Assembly: GCF_000499845.2 (NCBI RefSeq)
Contig: NC_023753.2
Span: 9,563,791-9,627,790 of the forward strand
DNA length: 64,000 nt
Source: Phaseolus vulgaris
Taxonomy: Eukaryota; Streptophyta; Magnoliopsida; Fabales; Fabaceae
Direction of reading: 5' to 3'
The position numbers were made by a program, and so were the translations under genes. The notes beneath the pieces were generated by a model that made no database searches, was not told the origin of the DNA, and saw only the letters and a list, made by a program, of their open reading frames with translations. Shown here piece after piece: positions 1 through 11,217 of the stretch. Each line of letters opens with the position of its first letter. Positions within the stretch are counted from its first letter, which is position 1.

Positions 1-3000
1 CAAAAGTGCAATAGAAGAAGAAAATTAGTACGGGATAGCTGTTTTAGTCTGAGTCAGCATAGTCTTTCAAGCACCTTTGCAACTGTTTTTTTGGACCTCT
101 TCATTTTTTCTTTTTCCTTTTCTTAATTCAAAAATAAAATGAGCTTTTCGTGTCACACCAACCGTGGACAATGTGAAAGTGCCTTTTCTACCTATCTAAT
201 AACGTCCAATCTACACTCTTTCTCCTTATTTATTTATTTATTTATTATAATATATATTATAAAAGGACAAATTAACTTCCATTGCCACTGTTAATTAAAA
301 ATAGAAATTCTAATTCTAATTAGAGTATAATACTAATAGAATTTAAGGATTATGCATAATAAATTCGGTTTTATAAAAATGAATTAGAATTAAATTACAT
401 CAATACACGAAATGTACTACTACATTGTCTTAGAGATCTCACATTAATATAAGTGGAAAATACCCACCTAGTAAAACAAATTATAATACTTATCCAAACT
501 AATATTTTTTAATTAATTACATATTATGTTAAAACTTTAATTTTGATACCCAAGACACCTTAATTATTAAAGCAATGACAATATTTTAAGGTATTTTGTT
601 TTAAGTTAATATTTTAGGTTTAAGTATATGAAGTAACACGTTGGTCTAAATAATCCAATTAATTAATGAATTAGATGTTCAATGATGTATGAAAATAATA
701 CGTGCATATATGTTGAAGATTTATAAGATTAAAGGATCAAGCATTTTTGGTTCAATGGTGTCTCCTTAACCAATGTTAGGCTTAGTATGTAACTTTTTTA
801 TGCGTTTCGCTTTAAACTTATCATGTTTATTTGGTTTTTCTTGTATTAGGGTACTCTTTGTATCTTTTTATTAATTTTATGATTTTTTACTGATTAAAAA
901 AAGATAATAGGTGCATAATGGCAAATAAAACATCTAAAGTGTTCAATATAAAGTCTGGACTCAACTCTTTCTTATATTAATTTAAGTTTCAAAATCTTTA
1001 TATCTTTAACATCTTCTTTTGAATTTGAAGCATAGGTAAATTTTACACAACAATGCTGAATTAAATGAAAAATTGTTTATTTTTCGTTATATGAGTGTTG
1101 AATACTAATTTGAACATTTTCAATAGTTAATCTTATTAAGATTTTCAAAGTATAACAATATGTTTATTTTGTAATGTTAACTTAGCCTCACCAATATTGA
1201 ATGTTGGGGATGATCAATGTAATTTTCCTTTTGTAAAAGCAAGATGCAAAAATTCACCAAATTATTATAATGCATTTGTTTAGTAAATGACTCAGAGTGA
1301 TATTATTTGGTATGGTAGAATTTTAATGAAATGCTTACAAAATTGAGTAATTAGTGGTTTGGGAAAAAAATCTGTGAGAATGAAAAACGATTTATTGCGG
1401 GACACGTAGCGTAAAATTTCGTATTACTTTAATTTTTCTGTTATTTATCTTCTGTATTTTCTCTTTGCTATTTTTATTACTTTTATATTTTTTACTACAA
1501 AATATAAAAGTAACAGGAGAGAGAGTGAACAGTAATTTTTTTAAAAAAATTTGGAGAGCTTAAAAATGATTTGGTAGATGGAACATTTCAATGATTCCGT
1601 TAAGTTAAAACCGCGTTATTTTTAATCTTTTATTTTCATCCTAAACCTTTCATGATTTTTCTCGTTGCCCAAAAAAACGCGTTTGGAATCTCATTGCGTC
1701 GTTGTATCTCACCTTCTGTCATCTCACGTGCAATACTCATTCATCCATCACTTCTCAAAAATCAAATACTTACACTCCGTTTGGACTGAGAACAGATTTG
1801 TGAGGATAGGAGAGAGAGATTTGTAGAGGATGTTTGAAAGAGAGTAATTTAATAGTTGGGAAGAAATTTATAAATTTTTTAAAATATATAAAATGTAAGT
1901 TTACTTATTTATTTTTATTATTAAAAAATATTTAAATAATGAGTTATGATATATATATATATTTTTAGGGTTGAAGTACTATTAAATATTTTCTTTTTAA
2001 ATTTCAATTACACAACTCCAACCACTTAAGATCTAACTTGAAAAAACAAGAGAAAATATAAATACAATTTTTTTAAAATTAAAAAAAAACAACAAAAAAG
2101 AAACACACAAAAACACAGTAAGAGAATAGATTCTATATGCATTCAAATGCAAGGAGCATCGATTCTCCATGGCAGCAAAGAGAGCAAAATCGATTGTGGG
2201 TGTTTTACAAAGCCATAAGAATCGATTGTCTTGAGTTATGCTTGAACCAAAATTGATTTCAAGGTTAAAGTTAACTAGGTATTTGTGTAAAATTGTTATA
2301 TCTACATGGATGTCACCTCTCATCTTTACAAATCTGAGAGGAATGAAAAATTTTCCATCTCGCTCGTTCGTTTGTACACTCGCCTCTGAAAACCTTGATG
2401 CAAACAGAAAAAGGCGTCTTCTCGTCCATCCACACATCAGGTGCATGACTAGAAACAAACACTTCGTTAAGGTCAATTTTGATAAGTTTTTTAATAAAAA
2501 AATTAAAATTCATTTTTTGTAATTCAATTAATTTATAAAAAATTATATAGGTTTTAAAATTATAACAATTTTCTATAAAGTTTATGAAGAAATTGAGTCA
2601 TGTATTATAATCTCTTGTTTACATTTTACGCCAAAAAGGAATATATTGTTTTGACACCCATGTGCCAATTGAGGGTACTCCCATCTCATCACATTTCCAC
2701 CAAACAAAGTGATATTGAAATTGAAAGCTCCATATAGTCAAACCCTAAAAATATTCATGCACATTTCACCATTATCACTTATTTTCTATTTACTACCTAG
2801 GTACATTCATTGTATTCATTACTGTTCTAAATAAAATAAATAAATTGAAAACTAATTTAAGAAGTGAAGAAAGTATGTTGAAGAAAGAATAACACGAAGA
2901 AAGATAAGAAAAGTAGGTTAGAGGAATCCACTTTTATTATATAATTGAAGGGATAATGAAATGAAAGATATAAAGTCAATTATTGATTATATAAATTCTC

Positions 3001-3890
3001 CATGTAAAGAAAAAAAAAGTGTATATATATATATAGAAAATTAAAATGACGTATCAACGTGTCATATACGAACATAGTGAGATCTAAATTGCTATTAGGT
3101 CATCTCCACAACATCTTTTTTACTTCTGTACTAATTAAGATTTCAGATACACGAGAATGAAGAGAGACTTTTTTATAAGCATTGGTTACTTAACTAGCCA
3201 TGGTGCTTGTATTTATATAAGAATAAAAATTATTTATTTATTTATAGTTTAAAATATAAAATAAATGCTGTATAATATTTTTTTTATTAAATGTTATAAA
3301 ATTTTCCATTGAAAATGGCCTTCTCTAGATGTCTAGGACGGAGTCAAGTAATGGGGATGAGTTTCTTACTTTTAATTCAAATTCTTTTAAATTGACCATA
3401 AACCCAATAAACTAGGTCAAATGTTAATATTCTCATTAATTAATTGAAGTCATATGTCATCTTTAGGAATTTCATGATTTTTATTATTCCTAAACTTAAA
3501 AAAAAAATGCTAGGAGCTAGGAAAGGAAATAATCAACTTTATTTCTGTCCCGTTATATAAAAAAAAATAATTAAGTTTATTTACATAAATATTATAAATC
3601 GAATTTATTTAGTAAACTTATTTATTGACTAATACAATTAAGAGTGTATATTAACACTCCAATATAGCATATTACATTAATAATATGATATACCAAATAT
3701 AGAGGGAACACCTTTTTAGTGGGTATGTCGTACTTGCTTTCTTTTTTCCAAATTTGATTTTTTTATAAAATATTTTCTTAAAAATAATGAAAAGTTAGTT
3801 TGAAAAAAACATTAAGCAATATATAAGATGCTTTTTTAACTTAAATATATTTTTAGTTTTTTAAATATAAAATTAATACATTTTAATTAG
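1..3890. other. AT-rich intergenic spacer, no gene seen
   Basis: This is low-complexity AT-rich plant spacer. The longest open frames (near 2030-2520, on both strands) overlap one another, are rich in Phe/Lys/Asn and show no domain. I see no splice-linked coding segments, tRNA or recognisable transposon ends. An interval near 1790-1850 starting with a GA-rich stretch could be a decayed repeat. Confidence 0.6.
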
Positions 3891-4750
3891 ATCCAAAAAA
3901 TAAAAAATCATTAAATAGTAACTAAATTTGGAGACAAAAAATAATTAATTATTATATTAATTAAATTAAATACTAATTTAAAGACTAAAAATTGTTTGAT
4001 ATATAATGTGGCACTAAAAAAAATCATGAAATAGAAACCAATTTGTAGAAACCAAAATAATTAGTTGCAATAGTAACTAAATTAGAGACCATTTTAGAAA
4101 CTAAAAAGAAATTTGGTTTCTAAATTAGTTTCTATTATTTTCTATTACTGTTAAATAGTTTCTAAATTGGTATCTAATTAGCAACCAAGGTTTTTGCTAC
4201 CAAATTTAAAAACTAAATAATTGGTAGTTAAAACCTTAGTTGATAATTAGATACCAATTTAAAAACTATTTAACAATAATAGAAAATAGTAGAAACTAAT
4301 TTAAAAACCAATTTTTTTTTTAGTTTCTAAAAATGGTCTCTATTTTAGTTCCTATTGTAACTAATTATTTTTGTCTCTAAAAATTGGTTTCTATTTCATG
4401 ATTTTCTTGTATTGTGGTTTTTATTATTAATAAAATATTATAAAATGGTTTCTAAATTGGTATCTAAATTAGCTACCAAAGTTTTAGCTATTAATATTTT
4501 AGATTCTAAATTAGTCTTTAAAAGACTAATAGAGATTAATTTATAACATAAGTAATTAGTGGTTAAAACCTTGGTAGTTAATAATTATATACTAATTTAG
4601 AAACTGTTTTATAAATTTGTATTAATAATAGAAATAATGGTAGATACCAATAATTTTTTAGTTTATAAAATGGTCTCTAATCTAGTCGATATAGTGATGA
4701 ATTATTTTGGTCTCTAAAATTAGTTTTTATTTAATGATTTTCTTACAGTG
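3891..4750. mobile_element. CACTA-type MITE (outer), interrupted by a second copy
   Basis: The two ends form a long imperfect inverted repeat made of 'tttctaaattag / ctaatttagaaa' type blocks. The right end reads ...ttcttacagtg, close to the CACTA-type terminus CACTACAAGAA in reverse complement. The flanking trinucleotide TAG occurs at 3888-3890 and 4751-4753, as expected for the 3-bp target duplication of CACTA elements. The left terminus is degenerate. No coding capacity is visible, so it would be non-autonomous. Its middle is split by a related element at about 4012-4417. Confidence 0.55.
4012..4417. mobile_element. CACTA-type MITE (inner, nested copy)
   Basis: This is a near-perfect inverted repeat of about 400 bp centred near 4215. 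It starts cactaaaaaaaatcatg and ends catgattttcttgtattgtg. Each arm carries the same blocks as the elements at 36781-37140 and 40736-41096. The outer element stops just before it and resumes just after it, so this copy inserted second. I could not match a clean 3-bp target duplication. Confidence 0.6.
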
Positions 4751-6252
4751 TAGGTGAAACATTTGTCTTAACTAATCTGGAAAAATTAGGTTTATGATTT
4801 TTCACATTTTTCGTGAAGAAAATGCATGAGCCAACAAGCCTCCTAACTTAGGGTTTATTGATAGAGAACAACTTCATTGGTATAATAGGCTTCCATACCA
4901 CTTTTGTTAGATTTTTTTATATTTGAGTTTTAGTCTAGTTTCCTCATATTTGTTTGTATTTTTTTTAATAATATTATTTTTCACGTGATAACAAATGATT
5001 GTTGTTACTGAAGTTATGAGATGTGAAGTTTCATAATGATATCTAATACGAGAATTTTCATAATTTTTTTTTTACATATTTTAATTTTTTGTTAAAGGGG
5101 CATGTATTTAAATAAATTGTTGTGTAAGTAAGTTGTAATATGTTAATATAAATGAAATATTAAATGGCAATGAAAGAGAAAAGTAAAAGCATTATTGTTT
5201 TGAAATAATGAAACTGAGAAGAGATATTTATCGGAGGAGAGACTAAGACCAAAGAAACCAGACAGACCGCTACCCCTACTCCGGTGACCTCCTTCTGGAG
5301 AAACGCTGTTACCTAAATTGTTTTCTTCCAAAACTTACTATAACTCCAAATTTTAGATCATATAATTCAAAGTCAAGATATAGACATTAATTAGTTCAAC
5401 TACAGTGTATGTATGCTATTCATATTGGTATTCTACCCTAATTACGCTGTTTCTTATACTTTTCAAAAACTGGACTCAACCAGTCATCGCACTCCTACGC
5501 CACCACAACTTAATTTTGTTAGTTCTTTCCTTTTCTTCTTATTGTAGTTTCACTTACTTCCACTTCCCATGGCTCATTCAAGTACTTTTTCTATCCACTA
5601 ATTGTTTCCTTTCACTACGTTCGACTTTGTTCCTATATCATATTTGTTTTACAACATTTTAAGGGTTTTTTAATCCAATTAGGATAATCTTATAAGTTGA
5701 TTATTAAAATAGATAACATTCTAAAAGATTATCAAAATAAATAATCAGATTTTAATTAATATTAAAGTCGTTAAATCTAATTACATTAAAATTGTGTTAT
5801 TTTATCACGATTTCAGTTTAAATATGTTGAAATTGAATCACTCTCACATAATTTTAATAAAAATATTTTAACATATTGGGTCAATTTTGTATAATTTATC
5901 CATTTCAATAATTTTTTAAAATTTTATTAATTTTGATAATTAATCTATAAAATTATCCCATTTTTATATAAAAAAAAGTCATTAAAATAAGATTATTTTT
6001 CAACATATTAAAATTAAGTTGTTTTAAAACATATTATTTAAATCACATTTCAGAAAATCAATAAAATTGAATCACTGTTCTGCATACTCGGAAGTTTTTT
6101 TTTGAAAAAAGTAAATAATTACAATATTATAAGAAAAACTATTCAAAACTCGTATTTTACTATATAATTTTATGTATAATGTATCATTTGTCACCATGTC
6201 GTCATTTTAGAAGTTAGAAAAATATAAATACGCTGATATGTAAATCACAAAC

Positions 6253-6255
<3 letters not shown>

Positions 6256-6286
<31 letters not shown>
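6256..6286. repeat. (AT)n microsatellite
   Basis: An uninterrupted alternating AT tract of about 30 bp in spacer DNA. Confidence 0.9.
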
Positions 6287-6291
<5 letters not shown>

Positions 6292-7784
6292 TTATCTTGA
6301 TGACACATTAAATAACTTTTGTAGAAACTTTTATACTCTGTTAAACTCTACTAAAACTACTATCACAATGGATAATTGAATCCCACGTCTAGTTTTATTC
6401 ACTTTTTAGCTTCACTTTTGTCATTAAACTTTTTAATAATGATTTATTGATAAGAATGGTATGTTTTCATTTCTTTTTATTGTTATTTAAAGTCATGCAT
6501 CATACCATTTTTATGCATAAAGAATGTGTGTCCCTATGGATGATGAATGGGTTATGTGCAAAACTTGTGGCAATGAGAATGCGTGAGAATGAAAGAGTTT
6601 GTCGTGGGTTGTCATGTTAGTGTGTTGCAGTGCATGAACATGAAGAAGAGTGGATCATACTTAAAGAAGAGTGCATGAAAAGAGAAATATGCTTTATGGG
6701 TTAAAGATAGAGTCATCAAATAATCTTCTTTTCAATAACTTCCTATTTTTTCTATATCAATCTATAATTCTTAGTTATTGAGGTTGATTATATTAATCTT
6801 AACAAATAAATATTACCCTTTGTTTTACTTATCAAACAAATAAAAATGATAAAAAAAATCTATTTAAACTTGTGTTAGGCTTAATTGTCATTACTTTGGC
6901 TGAATTAATTTTAATTACACATTTACAATTAAATGATCACGATGAGTTCACAATTTTTTTACATGTACAGGAATTAAATACATATACACGATGTTCAAAT
7001 AATTGAATTAAATCATTATCTTAATTTTATATATTATTGGCAATAATATATATCTGTACATATAGTATTTCTTATAAGATTAATTAATTTTTTAGAGCCT
7101 TACCTATTCGTGTCAATAATTTTTCTATAAAAAGGTAAAAAATAATTAATTTTCATTCTATCATTTAATATAAATTTTTATGTGATAAAATATTAAATTT
7201 TATAATAACTACTTAAAATTTTTTCTACAACTCATATCGATACTGTAAACGTTTTTACCTAAAATGTATACACCAAAATTAAATTATTATTCTTATGGAG
7301 CAATGAAACGTATAAAGTAAAAAAGATATTGCTATTTTAAAGTGGATTAAATTTATGAAATATTTATGTAAATAACAGTGAGTAATTCGAATCTTGAATT
7401 TCATATATTTTTTTAATTTAAAATATAAAATCAAATATATTATATTCTTAATCTTTATATTTTTTTCCAACACTCATGATAGTGTTACCCGGACAAGATA
7501 AATTTACACGTAAAAATTTAATCTTATCTTCCTAAAAAAGAACCAAAGCTTTTTCTTCTATTTTCGTCATTATGAATGACTTGCATAAAAAAAACAACTC
7601 TATGTTTATATATATATATAATTATAGTAATTCTCAAATCTGTTAAAAAAGTATGATATATTGTTATTTTAAAACTTGAAACTATAAGAGTTTTATTCTT
7701 AAAAATATGGAATTGAAAGAAAACATTATATATAAATTATCATTAATCTCTATTTAACGATATCAAAATATTAGATGTATCAGC

Positions 7785-7786
<2 letters not shown>

Positions 7787-7819
<33 letters not shown>

Positions 7820-7840
7820 TTATTTATTTATTTATTTATT
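7787..7840. repeat. Compound (TA)n(TTTA)n microsatellite
   Basis: A TA dinucleotide run passes directly into TTTA tetranucleotide repeats. A compound microsatellite of this kind is expected to be length-variable between accessions. Confidence 0.9.
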
Positions 7841-8540
7841 GTAAAATTGAAATCAAAGTCTCAAGTATAGTCAACATGGTCGCTCCGAGCATACATTTCC
7901 TAAGTAGAATTAATGAACCAAGATGATATGTTTTTCTAGACATTCCATATCTCGAATAATCGTACATTAACATGCGTTTATGAAGATAATTGCAGTTAAT
8001 GATGATTAATTAGGTTCCTGTCCCAACTGCATGGTATAGAATAAAGTATATATTCATATATTTCAGTGGATGAACTAATCAGAATACATATATATATATA
8101 TAGCATATTGTGAGACCCCACTAGTATTGTTAATTAAACCTATATTATTAGTGTCGTACGATGATCATTTACGTAATCTATCTTGGTAATCTCTATTTTG
8201 TTGTTATAACTATTTCACATCTTCTTGTCCAAGTCCATACATTTACATACTAATTTGAGTATTTGTTGGTCCTGTGCTTCCCCCTTATCACGGCAGCATG
8301 AACCCCCATCGTCAAATCTACATTTATAGAAACTAAAAACATGAATTGACCACTCATCTTAGCAAAACTTGACCTGCAACAATGCTTATGCCGTTAATTA
8401 GCAGCCTTCATCATGACCTTCTCCTCTTACTTTCTTTCTCCATCTTTATCTCTAATTAACATCTATGCAAATTTGTGCGTGTGAAACACTTGAATTTGGG
8501 AGAAAGTTTAGTGTATTATTATTTATTTATTATTAAAACC

Positions 8541-8823
8541 GTTGGAGATCTCACATCGACTAGAGAGGAGGACAATTCATTATATATAAGTGGGTGCAAA
8601 CCTCATCCTCATGAGCCAGTTTTATGGGATTGAGTTAGGCTTAAAGTCCACTTCGTAATATGGTATCAGAGTCATTTCAAGCATATCCTAGCGAGTGTTT
8701 GTGTTGGGCCTATCGTGCCACCCGCTAGATGAGGACAATTTATTGTATATAAGTGGGTGCAAACCTCACCCTCATGAGCTGGTTTTATGGGGTTGAGTTA
8801 GGCTTAAAGTCCACTTCGTAATA
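8541..8823 (+). mobile_element. TRIM-like miniature LTR element
   Basis: Two direct repeats of roughly 100-120 bp (8541-8660 and about 8721-8823) share the block 'aagtgggtgcaaacctca' and the end 'ccacttcgtaata'. Immediately after the first repeat comes TGGTATCAGAGTC (8661-8673), which resembles the primer binding site for initiator tRNA-Met used by plant LTR retrotransposons. The internal region is only about 60 bp with no coding capacity. Direct repeats, primer site and tiny interior together suggest a terminal-repeat retrotransposon in miniature, or an LTR pair with a deleted interior. Related fragments occur inverted at 9358-9450 and in an ATP synthase d intron near 13040-13145. Confidence 0.6.
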
Positions 8824-8939
8824 AAGACGTGAATGGTAAGTCGGGTGATTTGATAAATCCAACAATAACGATAGGTGACCTCATAAATCTAATAATAACT
8901 TTGATTTTATACTCATAAACTATGAGGCCCAGACACTTT

Positions 8940-9470
8940 TTTTAAATGGTGTATCCGTGTCGGACACACGTATCTGTGTCGACACTTATCGGTGAAGTGT
9001 TCAATTAAAAAAGTATTTGTTGGATTTTTTAAAATTCTAGCACGGTTCTAACACAATTTTAAAAGGTATAAATACAATAATTTTCTTAAAAACTCAAATT
9101 TATTGTATAAATTTTTATTATGATTATAAAAATAAGGAACAAATTCTTTTGAACCAGTCATGAAAAATATCTTCCAGCTCCCAAAAGAATCTGAAACATA
9201 CATTTACACATAAATATTTATTTTCAATTTATACAATTCAAAATTATATAATATATAAATTTGTGTCCTTGTGTTCTACATTTTAGAGATTATACGTATC
9301 TCTGTGTCCGTATCCGTGTCATGTCAGTGTACGTATCCGTATCTGTACTACATAAATGAACTTTAAATTTAACTCAACTTCATAAAATCAGTTAACTTAT
9401 AAGACGAGATTTACACCCACTTTTATGAAATGTATTAATCTTTTGATCGATGGAATCTCTAAAATTTATA
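8940..9470. repeat. Repeat cluster: 'gtgtccgtatccgtgtc' blocks and an inverted TRIM-LTR relic
   Basis: Blocks rich in 'gtatccgtgtc' occur at 8946-8985 and 9298-9350 and bound an AT-rich interior. Directly after, 9358-9450 matches the TRIM repeat of 8541-8823 in the opposite orientation ('acacccacttttat', 'aactcaacttcataaaatc'). Together these look like overlapping decayed mobile elements. No ends or target duplications could be assigned. Confidence 0.4.
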
Positions 9471-11070
9471 TATTAACTTTGGGATATATTAATATTGAGT
9501 TAAGGTGACATGGTATGACCAATGGTCTCAAGGCTCATGATTTCAGTTATATTATCTTTGTGTTAGTTATATCTCCACTACTTCTCATTGGTTATGTATA
9601 TTTAGGAGCACTACTTGTCGTTGTCTACCCCGTCAAGAAAAGTATGACTAGTACCGTTGTTCAAGTTGGTAACTTACACATGGAGTCAAGAGTACATTAA
9701 AAGAATTAATAATTAATGTTATGTGAGTGGAGAATAAAAGTTAATGATATCCACGTAACATTTAATTGAATCTTCTTAATTTTTTTATTATAAATCCAAT
9801 ATTATGAATTTTTTATAACATCCCATTAGTTAAAACTGTAAATGAATAGTTTAGGAGTCCATGGCATAAGGCGACAAAAGCTCATAACTCGAAATAACCT
9901 TCTCAACGAACTCATATTTTGAATGAGCAATGTAGGGGTTATTGACTTTTTAAGGTGGGTGTGAGAAGACAGAGATAATAATTAAACCTTGTTGTTGTAT
10001 TTGTTTTGTTATTGGTCGGAAGTAGGGCCTTGTAAAAGCAATAAAGAGAAAAAGAAGCAAAGGCAGAACTAGGCCCAATTGAGGGATACAAGAATGTAGA
10101 AGGAAAAGACACCCAAAATGCACATGCTTGCTTAAGTTGCTTTACAAAGAAAATCTAAAGGCAAATTCTTCCTTCACTTCAATATCTTCCCACTCACAAC
10201 CATATTAATTATGAAAATTTAATTTTAATTTATTTTAAAAATTTAAATAACTTTAAATGAAACACAATCTCAAATATTTTCTAATGTAAAGATTTTATTT
10301 TTTTTAGTTTTGTACTATTTTTGTTTCTCGCTTTTTTTTTCCTTTCTGAGTTTGGATGTTTTCAAAAAAAATTGAAAAAAATAATAAAAAAAACACAATT
10401 AATACCAATAAAAATACCATAAAACTTACTTCAATTATTAACGTTTATCATCAGTTATTATAAACAAGATCACCACTTAAAAATAAAAAATAAGACTATA
10501 TTTTTCACCATACTAAAAATTATTATTAAAATTTAAAGAATATAAAAGTACATATATAATATATGGAGGTAGAGAGAGAATTTGTCAAGAAACCACTCTC
10601 GCACGCCATTTGTCTGGATATGTTTTATTGCTTTATCATTGGTTTGGGCCTTTCAACACTTAGTCTGCTCCTACCTTCTTTTCACACCCTTCTTCGCTAA
10701 TTTTACATTTTTATCCTTATCTTACATTACTGTCATGAATGTTTCACCTAGTTTGTGAACACTCACTGATTTTACTGCATGACAAATTAGGATTGAAAGT
10801 TCAATAGTAAATAAGGTTTAAAAATAATTTAATCAAAATAATTAGTTATTAAAAGGTTAAATTTAATACACCAGGAAAAAAGGGGAAAAAAAGGATAAGA
10901 AGTTCAGCTGCAACGCGGATTGATGCAACAAAGTGAAATCGAGGTTGAGTAGGTCATAAGACAGTAGAATAGGGGTTAATTTAGTCATTTTAAAAAGTTA
11001 AAAAAGAGGGAATGAACTTAGTAGTAAGTGGGTGAGAATAAGAGGACTGACAAGTTTATTTGGATGACAT
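9471..11070. other. Intergenic spacer upstream of ATP synthase d gene
   Basis: No gene is supported here. The 61-codon frame at 9515-9700 has one hydrophobic stretch but no domain. The region between 10560 and 10980 is less AT-rich and may contain distal promoter sequence of the ATP synthase d gene. Confidence 0.5.
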
Positions 11071-11072
11071 AA

Positions 11073-11099
11073 TGGGCCGGCCCGATAGAACCCGGCCCA
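11073..11099 (+). promoter_or_regulatory. Site II-type promoter elements (TGGGCC / GGCCCA)
   Basis: TGGGCC at 11073-11078 and GGCCCA at 11094-11099 lie about 120-145 bp upstream of the ATP synthase d start codon. Such site II motifs, bound by TCP factors, are established features of plant nuclear genes for mitochondrial respiratory proteins and ribosomal proteins. Their position fits proximal promoter use; the functional role here is inferred. Confidence 0.6.
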
Positions 11100-11217
11100 T
11101 ACGAGGAAGCCAGGTAATGAATGATAGGAGAAGGGTGTGAAAGGGAGCACAGAGCACAATAGCGAACAGAGGAATTGGAATCGCGTTTTTGGGAGAAGAG
11201 AACATCGCAGGGGAAAA

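Larger units (their letters stand above)
4751..8540. other. AT-rich intergenic spacer with microsatellites, no gene seen
   Basis: This is AT-rich spacer with several (TA)n tracts and no supported gene. Short frames near 5143-5662 and 7279-7473 lack domains and codon-like composition. A slightly GC-richer patch at 5230-5310 could be a decayed gene or transposon fragment, but nothing in it is recognisable. Confidence 0.55.

Noticed and set aside
2033..2522. Overlapping frames of 147, 94 and 66 codons on both strands
   Set aside because: They are mutually overlapping, AT-biased and without domains or splice context.
5143..5662. Two short frames (62 and 85 codons) in a slightly GC-richer patch
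   Set aside because: No domain or family resemblance was found, and the composition is hydrophobic low-complexity.
9515..9700. 61-codon frame with one hydrophobic segment
   Set aside because: It is isolated and lies in repeat debris, with no promoter or homologue recognised.
11137..11217. In-frame upstream ATG adding 27 residues to ATP synthase subunit d
   Set aside because: The family starts at MSGTVKK and the mature length of 168 aa fits exactly. The extension lacks a convincing presequence and lies in the expected 5' UTR.
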